The position numbers and the translations under genes were made by a program. Of a stretch of 64,000 nucleotides of DNA, positions 1 through 9,851 are shown piece after piece (the stretch's first letter is position 1; each line of letters begins with the position of its first letter). This DNA comes from Ctena decussata (Eukaryota; Mollusca; Bivalvia; Lucinida; Lucinidae). The notes beneath the pieces are model-generated. The model saw nothing but the letters and a program-made list of their open reading frames with translations, was not told the DNA's origin and did no database searches. The stretch covers positions 50,585,454-50,649,453 of the forward strand of contig OZ022502.1 in the NCBI GenBank assembly GCA_963989385.1, read 5' to 3'.

Positions 1-353
1 TGTATGTTTCGGTAATATGACTTTAAATCAGCTTTAAGTTGACTTCTTTCAAAATTAAGTAGAACCTATTAAGTGCTAAAATATGCATTTTAACAAGTTC
101 TACATTTAAAATCAAACTTTGTAAATTAAAAGGTATGCAACAAAAAAAATCTATCATGGGTGGGAGGTGCGGATACAAAAATCCATCAAGCCGCCTGATG
201 CTGAAGAGTGACCCTCATGAAGGATCTTTCTATCCACAACTCAAATCCATTAAAGATACTTATATCATGAGCCATCTCATCTGGATCTACACTATAGACA
301 AGAATTTTTAAATTTTTCTTGTCCCTTCAGCTGAAAGGCTTATGAAAACTTAC
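1..353. other. Intron sequence, no feature seen
   Basis: This stretch lies 3' (in gene sense) of the exon 30 equivalent. I see no coding exon, terminal repeat or tandem array. The next exon (human 31 equivalent) must lie beyond the left edge. Confidence 0.6.
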
Positions 354-515
354 TTCATGTTCCTCTGGTACATCTCCAGCAAGAACGTCGGCATCAAGAC
401 GATTCTGAATCTCCTTGCTTATCTCTGTCATCCACTGTGACATTGATAATACCTGTTTCTCTATCTCTTGAGCTTCATTGATGGATTCCTCCAACTGTTT
501 TATCTTTTCCTTGCC
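354..515 (-). CDS. DMD: Dystrophin exon, human exon 30 equivalent (R9 end / R10 start)
   Basis: This exon is 162 bp (54 codons, phase 0/0). It is bounded by ...CTCAG upstream and donor GTAAGT. The translation opens GKEKIKQLEESINEAQ and continues through SQWMTEISKEIQ to PEEHE. The Trp in SQWM is the helix-A tryptophan typical of a spectrin repeat, so the exon spans the end of one repeat and the start of the next. Human exon 30 is also 162 bp and encodes QSAQETEKSLHLIQESL-type sequence at the same place. This is the last exon in the window in gene order. Confidence 0.93.
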
Positions 516-953
516 CTGAGAATGAAGGAACAGTGATTACAACCTTATACTAGCAATTATTATGCTATCAAAATAATTGTAGATCTGTGGTGTTTTTATG
601 ATTAAGAAATTCATGCTCATCTTCTTTGTGGAAAGAAAGGTGCTTTCAGTTTAAATTAATATTCTTTGAATATGTTTCTTTCACAGAATTTGGAAGTGAA
701 AATGGATGAAAAGGAATTGATGGAATTGCTATGATTCCAGTCTTTGAGTATGTTAAGCTGAGTATTGTCTCATCTCTTCCTGAAGTATAAAGTTGACAAA
801 AAGGTCCTCCCCCACCCCCTCCCACCTATACCCCCACCCGCTTCCAATTTTTCTCTCTCTGCACACATATATTTAACTGACTGTTGATCCTCTAGTATAG
901 AGTTAACAATCGGTTCTTCCTCACCCTACCCCCATCCCACCAACTTTACTTAC
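516..953. repeat. Intron with a decayed partial copy of the neighbouring exon
   Basis: Positions 848-910 resemble part of the exon at 954-1106 (around 970-1034). Both share a CTCTCTG...TATATT...CTGACTG order and end in an identical stretch of about 22 bp, TCCTCTAGTATAGAGTTAAC plus AAT. The copy lacks the exon's splice donor context and is diverged in its first two thirds, so it looks like a relic of a local duplication. The remainder is AT-rich intron with a C-rich patch near 806-840. Confidence 0.6.
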
Positions 954-1106
954 CTGAAGTTGCAATGCTTCCAGCCTCTCTGTATATTCAGCTGACTGCT
1001 GTTTGACCTGTTCCTCTAGTATAGAGTTAACAATGAGATCTTGTTTCAGTTCCTCTATCAGAGCTCGGTTCTCACTGGTATGCTGGCCCATGAATGTTTC
1101 GAGATC
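954..1106 (-). CDS. DMD: Dystrophin exon, human exon 29 equivalent (R9)
   Basis: This exon is 153 bp (51 codons, phase 0/0), with acceptor ...GTGTAG and donor GTAAGT. It encodes DLETFMGQHTSENRALIEEL and ends YTERLEALQLQ, the alpha-helical coiled heptad pattern of spectrin repeat helices B and C. It lines up with human SLENLMRHSEDN...LLEQSIQSAQ; human exon 29 is 150 bp, one codon shorter. There is no internal stop. Part of it appears duplicated in the adjoining intron at 848-910. Confidence 0.92.
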
Positions 1107-1364
1107 CTACACCAAAGTTGTACAGTATTAATTTTGCAAACATCTTATATACAAATTACTACCATTATGACTAAACAAGAATTATAAAGGGCCATTACTC
1201 CTTCTAGCTTGGAGACCCATTCAAACTTGTATTTTGTCATTACAAGTTCCATCAAAATCTGAGAAATTGTTTCAAAAGTTTAAACAGAATGTATCCATTT
1301 ACAAGAATGGACGGACCAACAAGCTGAAAGCAATATACTCCACACATGCACCCCTACATCCCCC

Positions 1365-2008
1365 TTAACACTTTCACTGCCAGCTCCCTAAAACAAGACC
1401 TGTCACCGGCATGGAATAGCTCGCCTGACAGCGCCTTGCCCATCACATAAAAAACTTTAACGTAAAACTTTAACATTTTGCTGACGCCGCCGCCGCCCCC
1501 GCCAACGCCAACGCCGGGGGTAGTGCAATAGCTCTTCCTGAACTTCGTTCAGGCGAGCTTAAAACCAGCAGTTCAGTGCTGAGTATTTTTCCGATAAGCC
1601 TTACCTTTTATATATTCTATTTTCAACTTCTACTGAAAACAAATGAATATCCACTTAATATATCAAAATGTAGCTTACAATCTTACTAATCAAGTTAGAA
1701 TAAGCCCGGAGGAGTAGTTCCTCTTCTACGGTTATAATTTTGACTTTAGACGCGAATGGCACTGTAGGGTGCTAACTTCGGGATACCTAAATACCGGAAA
1801 GACCTGACCTGGAAAGATGCAAAAAGACACAAAAAGACACAAAAGCCGCAAAAAGACCCGGAAAGACTCCAAAAGACCCGGAAAGATGGCAAAAAGACCC
1901 GGAAAACAGCGAAAATACCCTCTAAACTATTTTGTATTATGACTTTAGTCGCATGTGGCAGTGTACTGTAAATTCGACTAAAGTCGTGAATGGCAGTGAA
2001 AGCATTAA
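1365..2008. mobile_element. TTAA-flanked TIR element (piggyBac-like MITE) with internal minisatellite
   Basis: The left end reads TTAACACTTTCACTGCC and the right end GGCAGTGAAAGCATTAA, an inverted repeat of about 13 bp bounded by TTAA. TTAA target duplication is the hallmark of piggyBac-type transposition. Inside are a short pearl-like insertion (1391-1564) and a minisatellite of AAAAGACCCGGAAAGA-like units (about 1797-1912). No transposase is visible. The 89-codon reading frame over the minisatellite is a by-product of the repeat. Confidence 0.6.
1391..1564. mobile_element. Short pearl/Helentron-like element, family P4, copy 1
   Basis: It starts AAAACAAGACCTGTCA and carries the left motif AGCTCGCCTGA. 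The right end is a hairpin, GCTCTTCCTGAAC...GTTCAGGCGAGC, followed by TTAAAA. The right arm TCAGGCGAGCT is the reverse complement of the left motif. The body contains a GCCGCC/AACGCC-rich tract. It matches 8436-8612 over its whole length. The structure fits non-autonomous Helentron relatives; no protein is encoded. Confidence 0.65.
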
Positions 2009-2021
2009 ACTGCATGTGTAG

Positions 2022-2060
2022 GTGTGCGTGTGTGTGTGTGGGGGTGTGTGGGGGGGGGGG
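2022..2060. repeat. GT/G-rich microsatellite
   Basis: A GTGTGT run passes into an uninterrupted G run at the edge of the intron upstream of the exon at 2124. Such runs are prone to length error in assemblies. Confidence 0.85.
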
Positions 2061-2123
2061 CTGTATAATTTCATGCGTAATTTGATTTTTAAAACAGCAA
2101 TTTCAAAATTATTTTATACTTAC

Positions 2124-2227
2124 ATCCATCTGTTCAGAAATATCTTCAGCATCAGATGTACTGGTAGATGATCGTCTTATTTTACTCTCTAGCCTGTCTA
2201 AGTACTGGTTCTCTTCATCAAGGGTTG
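2124..2227 (-). CDS. DMD: Dystrophin exon, human exon 28 equivalent (R8/R9)
   Basis: This exon is 104 bp. Its first two bases complete a codon begun in the exon at 3056-3269, and 34 full codons follow, ending at the GAT before donor GTAAGT. It encodes LDEENQYLDRLESKIRR and ends EDISEQMD, matching human LEKANKWLNEVEFKLK...EEISEVLD. The upstream exon is 214 bp, so the pair totals 318 bp, the same as human exons 27+28 (183+135); the intron between them sits at a different point. The Ser/Thr-rich loop SSTSTSD is local to this species. Confidence 0.9.
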
Positions 2228-2399
2228 CTGCAAAAGAAATACTCTCACCATTATAAACTAACCCCATCGTGAGAAATGACACTTATCAGAGCATGTGCAA
2301 ATGCAAAGACTCAGACAAGTCTGAACAACTGCTCAACTGCTGAGTCTTTGCTTTCTTCAAGGTGCACAGACTGTTTATCCAGTCAAGCCTTTTCAGGCC

Positions 2400-2665
2400 C
2401 GTATCCAGACCAGCACATACTGGTGGGGCTCTAGATAACTACGTGTGGGGATGAGAGGGGGGAGGGGCTTGGAGGTGCTGGGATGCATTTGGAAAGGGTG
2501 GGGGTAGGGGGGGGAGCTTGAAAATATACGACATAATTAGGGATAAATTTGATGAGAATTTTTTATGTCACTTTTGCCTTGAAATATATGTTGTGATATT
2601 TCATTAGAATCACCTCATCGATGAGGCGATTCTAATGAGATGTCTCAACAAATATTTTAATCTAA
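2400..2665. repeat. G-rich tract and decayed palindromic MITE
   Basis: About 2440-2516 is strongly G-rich on the + strand. The next part has the palindrome core TTAGAATCACCTCATCGATG...ATTCTAATGAG with flanking TTAGGGATAA, as in the palindromic MITE at 4287-4489, but without intact ends. It is a decayed member of that family. Confidence 0.55.
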
Positions 2666-3055
2666 CCAAGTCCAGGTGGCTGGGCTGAAGCCCAAAAGCC
2701 CACACCCTTGATCCGAGGCTGCTAAAATGATTGGGTCCACAGGCTAATCTGTGTTGCCACTGTTTGTACTGTCTGATGGTGTGACTACACTAGGTGCTGG
2801 AAGTTAAAACATTTGCCACCAACACTTCCAAAACATAAGGTTCCCAGATCCACAACTTAGTAAAGCTATTCATCTGAAAAAATGTAAAACCCCGACCAAT
2901 TGATTTTAAGTCTGGAAATTTAACCATTCTGCCAACATAATTGTATAAGATACACAGAGAATAAATAGCAAAGAATGCATTTAAAGGTTTTTCTCAATGC
3001 TCGAAAAACATTTTCTGAAGATTACAGAAATATTCAGAAGAGACTGAATTCTCAC

Positions 3056-3269
3056 CTTTAAACTCCCTCCATTGTTGATCTGATGTGATGAACAGCTTGG
3101 AATAGTGTTCCACCTGTTGGTAAGTGTGTGTCCACAGGGCGTTCATTCTCATCAAGGATCTTGCAAGCTCCTGTAGTGACCCTGATGGAGCTTTACTCAG
3201 CATCTCGTTGGCATCTTCATTCAGCTGTGTTACTTCTACATCCTTATCATCCATTTCTGCTTTCAGATT
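3056..3269 (-). CDS. DMD: Dystrophin exon, human exon 27 equivalent (R8)
   Basis: This exon is 214 bp (71 codons plus one base), with acceptor ...TTTCATAG and donor GTGAGA. It encodes NLKAEMDDKDVEVTQLNED, APSGSLQELARSL and ends QQWREFK. It aligns with human exon 27 (KLLTESVNSVIAQAPPVAQE) through the APP/APS turn between helices B and C. The acceptor region and first 29 coding bases are duplicated in tandem immediately upstream (3305-3368). Use of the outer acceptor would add 64 nt, shift the frame and reach a stop, so the inner acceptor is chosen. Confidence 0.9.
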
Positions 3270-3368
3270 CTATGAAAGAAATATGAACACAGAACATTAC
3301 TCTATCCTTATCATCCATTTCTGCTTTCAGATTCTATGAAAGAAATATGAACACAGAACATTACTCTA
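3241..3368. repeat. Perfect 64-bp tandem duplication across a splice acceptor
   Basis: Positions 3241-3304 and 3305-3368 are identical. Each copy holds the 5' end of the dystrophin exon (29 bp), its AG acceptor and about 35 bp of upstream intron. No differences are visible between the copies, which implies recent origin or an assembly or haplotype artefact. Confidence 0.9.
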
Positions 3369-3787
3369 TTTATTTGGCTGTACGACAAAAAAAAATTCCT
3401 CCCCCCCCCCCCCCAAATGACTAAAAATATGTAAATCAGTTGAATAAATTTAAATATAAGATGGCTTTTTTCCCTTCAAACAAGTCCAAAAATCTAGATC
3501 TGTCTGGTACAGTCATCCAAATAAGGAGAGTATCTGATGACAGTGTCAAGAAATTACTAAGGATATTTTTTTCTATTTCTCCATAGAAATGTATATTGTT
3601 ACTTGTGGCCTCTAATAGGACCTATCTTGGTGATGCATTCCAAAGCAGCTTTATACTGCCACAAAAACCTGCATTGTAGCCCTCAGACTGGATTTCTATA
3701 AGCCCTACAATTATGATGAGGGCATAAAAAAGCACTAGATATTTGCCAAAAAGCTTGATGCAACTGAGTACAGTAAAAGGAATTTAC

Positions 3788-4114
3788 CTTGAACTTCTTA
3801 TTTTTAACAAGAAGATCATTCAGACTCTCAACTGCATAATCTTTATTAGACAAGTCATCTTTAATTGGTCCAAGCCAATTTATGATCCTCCCAATCTTGT
3901 TGTAGATCTCTTCACTAGAATCAAGCGATCCTTTTAATCGAGCATGCTGTTGCTCTGCCAGGGTCAAAACTTTATTCCAGTTGGTGTTCAATTCTTGGAC
4001 TTCTTCTGAAAGTTTCTTGCCGAAAGTTGGTTCAATATGGAGGGAAAGTCCGCGGTAGATATGGTTGATGCTGTCCATGTTCTTCTGAAGGGTTCTGATG
4101 TCATCTTGAACTCC
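3788..4114 (-). CDS. DMD: Dystrophin exon, human exons 25+26 fused (R7/R8)
   Basis: This exon is 327 bp (109 codons, phase 0/0), with donor GTAAAT. It encodes GVQDDIRTLQKNMDSIN, then EEVQELNTNWNKVLTLAEQQ and LKGSLDSSEEIYNKI, ending LVKNKKFK. ELNTNW corresponds to human ELNTQW and LKGSLDSS to LKGGLEKT, the conserved Trp of helix C. Human exons 25 and 26 are 156 and 171 bp, sum 327, so the human intron between them is absent here while the coding length is identical. Confidence 0.94.
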
Positions 4115-4286
4115 CTGTAAAGAACATAAGTAGTGCTCTGTCATGCAATTTCTGTGTGTTCCAAATGTAGACTTCATATATGTAGATATTCATAGACAGT
4201 TCACTTATCTGTTGCTTTTGTAGTTTATAAAACTATGAAACCAACAGAGAAGATGTCTGCAATCTTCCTCTGGAGAACCTCTTAAT

Positions 4287-4489
4287 CAGAGCTCTAGATA
4301 AGGGGGGTATTTGATGATAATTGAGGGATAATTTTCTTTATTTCTCATCAAAACCATATGTTGTGACCCCTCATCTGAACCGTCTCATCGAGACGGTTCA
4401 GATGAGGGGTCATAACATATGTTTTTATCCAGAATTAACAAAAATTATCCCTAATTATCACCAAATACTCCCTCTTATCTAGGGCTCTG
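4287..4489. mobile_element. Palindromic MITE (family CAGAGCTC), copy with clear target duplication
   Basis: The element reads CAGAGCTCTAGATAAG...CTTATCTAGGGCTCTG and is nearly one complete palindrome centred on CGTCTCATCGAGACGG near 4382-4397. Flanks CTTAAT on both sides form a 6-bp direct repeat. Arms include CCATATGTTGTGACCCCTCA and its complement. It has no coding capacity. Related copies occur at 7627, 22602, 28632, 41246, 43329, 47367, 57946 and 63529. On the transcribed strand it would form a hairpin of about 100 bp. Confidence 0.85.
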
Positions 4490-5170
4490 CTTAATTATTC
4501 GAAACAGTTTATTAGTTTGTACTTTGCCAGTTAAAAAAGCACAAAGCCATCATGACAGCACATTTGAAACGCATAAGTCACATTCAAATTTCCTGTAGTA
4601 GATACTACCCATCAACTATCTAATGCAACGGACGACCTTCTAAGGCAATGAAAATGTGTTATGGTCAACTGTCAGATCAAACATTCTGTCAAAAGACTGA
4701 CTTCATTTGATTCAATTATAACTGTACAAAAATGCTAAATTAAGGTCCCGCAAAGTAGATTTTAGGCATCATTCTATATCAGAGCCTCCCTGTACTCTGT
4801 GAACCTCTAGCTAACAAAGTGACCCCTGCGGAAGTCATTTATAATGTAGATGACAGTTACCATTATAAGTTAATTTTGATTGTTTAATTTGTCTTTTTAT
4901 TACTTTTAGATAATGGAACTTTTCTGAACCTGCTCCAACAACAAAATGTTGCAATAGTGGACTGACCCATAGTAATGGTTTTAGTTGCTATAGCTAATTA
5001 TACTTGTGAAATTTTGATACACATGGGCTGACAGCAGTTTCATTAAACATTGCCTGACTACCTTAATCTGATAATGGAAATTCCCATGATAGAAATTAGC
5101 GTGCCAAAACTGTAATTAAAGTGTCAGAAAACATATGTTTACCATGGCAATCTGACTTTGACAGACTTAC
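4490..5170. other. Intron, no feature seen
   Basis: AT-rich intron between the exons at 3788-4114 and 5171-5284. Apart from the MITE at its low-coordinate end I see no terminal repeats, arrays or coding sequence. Confidence 0.5.
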
Positions 5171-5284
5171 AGAGGATTCTTCCAGCTGAGCTTGTAAAGT
5201 TGGCAGATCTCCTTTGGTAGGATCCTCTACATGTAGGAATACATCCATTTCTTCCATCCAACTTGTAAGACCATGCCGCTGCGC
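5171..5284 (-). CDS. DMD: Dystrophin exon, human exon 24 equivalent (R6/R7)
   Basis: This exon is 114 bp (38 codons, phase 0/0), exactly the human exon 24 length, with acceptor ...TTTACAG and donor GTAAGT. It encodes AQRHGLTSWMEEMDVFLHVE and ends LEESS. SWMEEMDVFLHVE matches human KWMAEVDVFLKEE almost position by position; the Trp is the core helix-A tryptophan opening a repeat. Confidence 0.95.
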
Positions 5285-5832
5285 CTGTAAATTATATACA
5301 GCTTTATCATATTTGTACAATTTAAGTCATCTTAGCATATGCAAAGTTGTAAAGACCCACACCAACCTGCATGTCCCTAAAGACTACTTAAAGCCTTTGG
5401 TGTTTGCTTAAATATAATCTAACAGTACAACAAACTGCCTGAAGGGCTGAGGATTGCCTGAGTCTATCCATTAAGGACCCACCTAGTCTATCCAGTGCCA
5501 TAGCTCATAATTTAAATCTGAGTAACTACGTCAGCAGACTACCAATAGTAGGCTCTTCAACCTCTGTGTCTTTCAAATGGTTTGCTGACTTGAAAAATCA
5601 ATCTGTTGTTATTTTCTACACAATTACTTTTAATATAACCAACCTGTTCTGACCAACCACATCACATGATACATTGTTCAAAATTGTCTATCTAGCATGT
5701 TTCTGAAATTACTTTACCATATACCATTTCTATAAAGGAATAAGAAGGTAAGAAGGTATACAAAAATCATAATGAACATCACTGCTTTCCAAAGCTCCAA
5801 ATCCAACTGGACAAATCAGCCTAACAGTTTAC
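5285..5832. other. Intron, no feature seen
   Basis: Single-copy-looking intron with no recognised repeat or exon. Confidence 0.45.
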
Positions 5833-6048
5833 CTCATATTCCTTCAGCTGTTCAATAGTCTCTTCCAGAAACCTCACTCTTTCTTCCATCGCCACAGAAA
5901 CCTCACCCCACATCTTGTTTACAGCCTTCAGATCTTGTTCTAGCTTCTCTGCCTTCTCACCAGGTGGCGCCTTCATGATGAGGTCATTTCCTGTCTTGTT
6001 GACATAGTCACGGCTGGTTCTCTGTTCAGTGAGGTCTTCCCTAAGAGT
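5833..6048 (-). CDS. DMD: Dystrophin exon, human exon 23 equivalent (R6)
   Basis: This exon is 216 bp (72 codons, phase 0/0), one codon more than human exon 23 (213 bp). It has acceptor ...ATTACAG and donor GTAAAC. It encodes TLREDLTEQRTSRDYVNKTG, then MKAPPGEKAEKLEQDL and MWGEVSVAMEERVRFLE. The KAPP turn and the WGEVSVAMEE helix C parallel human KKAPSEISRKYQSEFEE...RWKKLSSQLVEH. It forms helices B and C of spectrin repeat R6. Confidence 0.93.
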
Positions 6049-6231
6049 CTGTAATTCCAGAAACAAGAATAAGGAATTTTAAAGCTGGATGGTAAATGTG
6101 GTAAAAATCTAACACCAGCATTTTTTTTTTTTTTTTTTTGTTAAGTGTCTCAATTCTATCTACAAGTATGTCCTCATTTACTCTTCTTTCTGCATCAGAT
6201 TTAAAACAAGGAAACTGGCCAATTTTCTAAC

Positions 6232-6404
6232 CTTGAACTGCTTTTGTTGTTTTTCCATGACTGGTAGCTCCTTTACTTCATATTTCTCTGACTTCAACAG
6301 GTCCTTGTTATTCTGAAGCCACTTCAACAGTGCTGCCATGGCCTCCAGGTAAGCTTTGGGCGGTGCCTTGTCTAGCGCCTCAGAGAGCTTACGTTGCCTC
6401 TCCC
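6232..6404 (-). CDS. DMD: Dystrophin exon, human exon 22 equivalent (R5/R6)
   Basis: This exon is 173 bp; two bases complete a split codon, then 57 codons run to CAG TTC AAG before donor GTTAGA. It encodes ERQRKLSEALDKAPPKAYLE, then AALLKWLQNNKDLLKS and VMEKQQKQFK. It aligns without gaps to human REKELQTIFDTLPPMRYQE. Human exons 21+22 total 327 bp; here they total 324 (151+173), with the intron about 10 codons earlier in the protein. A T run (6121-6139) lies in the adjoining intron. Confidence 0.93.
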
Positions 6405-6721
6405 CTATAAATATGAAGTACATACATGTATAATATTTATGAAACACCATAGAGATTCAGTTTAAATCTTGCCTGACAATAACTGCAGGTTCAAATACCC
6501 AGAAAGACTTGTAATGGTGTCCTTTTTCTCAAAAGTAGGCCAAAGTAACCTAGCATGTAGAAAGGGACTGTGAGTTGTTTAGTGCATGCAGTGATGAAGC
6601 TTATGAAGCCTAACACTTTTAAAAGCTGAGATACAGGACCAAATATAATAACCTGCTATTGTGTCCTTTTTCTTGAAGGTCACTGTGATCTAGCTGTATG
6701 GGGGTTGATCTGGAGTGACTT

Positions 6722-6808
6722 CCCAACAGGCACATAACCTTGAATCAACCTTGATTCAACGTCCTGACGTTGAATCAAGGTTGATTCAAGGTTGTGTGCC
6801 CAATGGGT
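6722..6808. mobile_element. Small palindromic MITE (CCCAACAGGCAC family)
   Basis: The termini are CCCAACAGGCACATAACCTT and its complement AAGGTTGTGTGCCCAATGGG. The arms are made of TTGATTCAA repeats around the centre CGTCCTGACG. Related copies with the same ends are at 18782-18890 and, with TGACATCA arms, at 51128, 61065 and 63336. Confidence 0.75.
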
Positions 6809-7626
6809 TGGTTCATGCACTGGCCTGAGACATATGGAAGCTTAGATACAGGACCAAGCTAAAAAACTATACATTACATCTATCTCTTTTTTTTTTCCTT
6901 CGCAAATGGATGTCTCTGTGATTAAGTCAATTAGGGTTATTGTGGGGCATAAAGTGATGATGTTTTAAGGTTCTTGTGTCTATTAGTCAACCCTCTTTAC
7001 AACAGCAGTCATGACAACAGAAGATTCTGAGATGCATGAAATGGATTTATTATTCAAAATGCATTCTTTATGTCAGCAAATTCAGTTTGACGTCAAATTT
7101 TTGGGAACACATGCTGTGATTGTAAAGAGGGTCCACTGTAACAATGAGTTGTAACTGTACATGGAGAAACGGACAAATGGACAATTCCACCAAGACCAGT
7201 CGGATGATTATGTCTACTGACTACAAGTGGGCTCCACAAAAGTGAAAGCCAGTTTTCTATCATGCTGAAAATTCAAGCTACTGTTTCTATGTCATTTGTG
7301 TTTGTCTCCTTTTTTAACCTGTCTGTCTGGAAATTATGTAATAACAGTAGATTTTATAAACAGATATTAGGACATTTATTACAAAGACTTATGACAAAAA
7401 TTTGAAATACTACACTGTATGAAATATATATGTAGACAACTGAAGTTGGCATCTGGGTTATATATGGTAGTGATAATGAAGTTTAATGGAAAACTTGTTG
7501 AATATTTCCAAGCTGTCAGGGGTGTTATTTTATTTAATATATTAGTAATAGTCAGCCAGGGATATGTTACATGTTTCACTGGTAAACATGCTGTTTCTCT
7601 TTCCTATGATCCTTCAATCAGACTGC
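6809..7626. other. Intron, no clear feature
   Basis: AT-rich intron. Possible decayed repeat traces (a stretch GACCCTCTTTACAACAGCAG near 6990-7010 resembles 33893-33912), but no intact element or exon. Confidence 0.4.
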
Positions 7627-7814
7627 AGTGTTCCAGATAAGAAGGGGTAGGAGGGAAAATTTAGGGATAATAATTACCCATATTACTCCATAAAAACGTA
7701 TGTTGTTACCAAGACGGCTCTAATGAGGAGTCACAACTTAAATTTTTGTTGCAAAATAAAAAAAATATATTATCTTTAAATTGTCCTAAATACCCCCTCT
7801 TATCTGGAGCTCTC
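7627..7814. mobile_element. Palindromic MITE (CAGAGCTC family), decayed
   Basis: It has CCAGATAAGAAGGGG at the left, CCCCCTCTTATCTGGAGCTC at the right, and a residual GTATGTTGTTACC...GAGGAGTCACAAC palindrome. The centre is shortened relative to 4287-4489. Confidence 0.7.
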
Positions 7815-7909
7815 TTTAACAGTGAACAGACATGCTTAATTATGATTATCATAGCATGTTGTTAGTAAACAGGCTAATACATCTACATGAAAAATCTTGA
7901 TGCTACAAG

Positions 7910-8083
7910 TAATTCTTTGGTTGGTTGGTTGGTTGATTTGATGCTTAATGTCCACGGTAAACAACTAAGGTCATGTCAGGACGGTCAGTTAACCTAACCA
8001 CACTATTCCTGGGCAGGCTTAGACCTCCTAAGCGGTTAACCAGTACTAAGTGCACATACTTTCGCCAGTAACTAATTCTTTGG
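7910..8083 (-). mobile_element. 5'-truncated SINE (same family as 51656-51931)
   Basis: The reverse complement contains GTTAACCGCTTAGGAGGTCT, GCCTGCCCAGGAATAGTGTG and GTTAACTGACCGTCC..., as in the complete copy near 51.7 kb, and ends in an AACC-repeat tail. It is bounded by an 11-bp direct repeat, TAATTCTTTGG, at 7910-7920 and 8073-8083, the target duplication of LINE-style retroposition. The tRNA-like head is missing. Confidence 0.85.
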
Positions 8084-8435
8084 TAAGTTTTCTTATTTCT
8101 CACTAAAAACAGCCATTTTGACCCTCACAAGTACTGAAACCCTTAGGAAATAGGTGAAATACTTTGTTCAGTTTAAAATATAAACATCCCATAGCGGGAG
8201 ATAGGGAATTATCTGATGATATTCCCTATCTCCATAAAAAATGTTAACATCCCTCATTAAAAACATCTTGGCAAGATAATTCTAACGAAGGATCCTGATA
8301 TACAATTTGATGGAGAATCAACAACACTCCACAGAATGCTATGTGTCTCACCTGTCTGTGTATTGTCACAACACAGGACTAAACCAGAAGACATGACACA
8401 AAGTTTAGGCCACCAACTGGGCCTTCACTAATGCC

Positions 8436-8612
8436 AAACAAGACCTGTCACAGGGACAGGACAGCTCGCCTGACAGCGCCTTGCCCATCACATAAAAAAC
8501 TTTAAAGTAAAACTTTAACATTTTGCTAACGCCGCTGCCAACGCCAACGATGACGTCGACGCCGGGGGTAGTGCAATAGCTTTTCCTGAACTTTGTTCAG
8601 GCGAGCTAAAAA
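8436..8612. mobile_element. Short pearl/Helentron-like element, family P4, copy 2
   Basis: It begins AAACAAGACCTGTCACAGGG (hairpin CCTGTC/GGACAGG), then AGCTCGCCTGA. It ends with the hairpin CCTGAAC...GTTCAGGCGAGCTAAAAA. It is a near full-length match to 1391-1564 and non-coding. Confidence 0.7.
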
Positions 8613-9840
8613 TTAATACCTAAGTCTCCTGTTTGCTAGTTGTTGGTGAGACAAAAAATCATCCCAGAATTACCATCACTGTCAATTAATCCCCGTATCT
8701 TCAGCTCTGCAAAGTGGTTGTAATGAGACAGTCACTTCATATATTTTTATGAAGACTGAACAAAATATCTCAGTACTACCATGGAAGCCCCACTCTATTC
8801 CTAGTTTCCAATAAGCACAAAAGAAATTAACATAAATTAAGAATTAACTGAAAATACCATGCAATACTGCGGCAACTTAGTAAACACAATTGGTCAATAC
8901 TGAAAAAAGTAGGAAGCAAATAAATGGGACTTGTGCAAGTACAATATCTACTTAGAAAATGCCTGTTCTTGGGTATTGGTTTCATTTTTCTGTACAAAAA
9001 GTATATAGAAGTATACCAAAACTGCCCCATTTTGCAACTACATATTGTATAAAATTCCTCATTCACCCACTGTAACTCTACCTCTATCAGAACATACCGA
9101 CACCCCAAACACCCACTACTACCACATCAGCATCCCAATTAAAAAAAAAAAAAAAAGTGCTTTAAGACGAGTTAGTTATGAGTAAAATAAGTATTTCAAA
9201 ATGCTTATTACTTTGTGCTTTTGATTTGTGCTTATGACTCCTCCTGCTTCTAACTTTTCAGAATTTATTGTTCTATGACTGTTAGAGCTCAAAAAAAAAT
9301 CTTTTGGACAGCAAAAATGTAAACTTTCAGAGGAATTAATTACATTTATTGTTTTTGCCTTCCTCCTCAATGGGGGTTAAGTGTGTGATTTGCTCCCTAA
9401 GGAGGAAATTCTTTCTTTTAAGAGCAGCAGGGGTTTTGTCCATGGATACAAAAAGGAAGTCACAAAATTTGTAAACCTTTGAAAGATGGCAAAAAAAATG
9501 GTGGTGTACCCATCACTTGAACTTTTTTTTCTTTTCTCTGTAAATTCATCTGCAAGACAATTCTTATGGGGTCCCTCCCACCCCACCCACACCCATCCCT
9601 CCTCCCCCACCCCCAAAATGTTTACTTGTCTAGAGCTCTTTCATGTGTTAAATTTGTTGCTTTATTGTAAAATCTTTTGTAAATTTTAAAAAATGGTTTT
9701 TCATGTTTGAATGTGATGACTTATATTTCATGGGTTGAGTAAATACATATTAGGATCAAAAGGTGTATATACATAGTGTTACATAGTGACTTTTACACAT
9801 TTACATAGTTACCATTTTGTCAACATAGAATTTAACAACA
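8613..9840. other. Intron with degraded repeats
   Basis: This contains a fragment of the foldback family (about 9363-9620: CTCCCTAAGGAGGAAATTC, then a C-rich CCCACC run) and A-rich tracts. No exon is supported. The overlapping reading frames on both strands here show no known domain. Confidence 0.4.
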
Positions 9841-9851
9841 GAGTTACTTAC

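Noticed and set aside
2994..3339. Plus-strand gene opposite the exon 27 equivalent
   Set aside because: The 71-codon frame is the antisense of a well-supported dystrophin exon and its duplicated acceptor.
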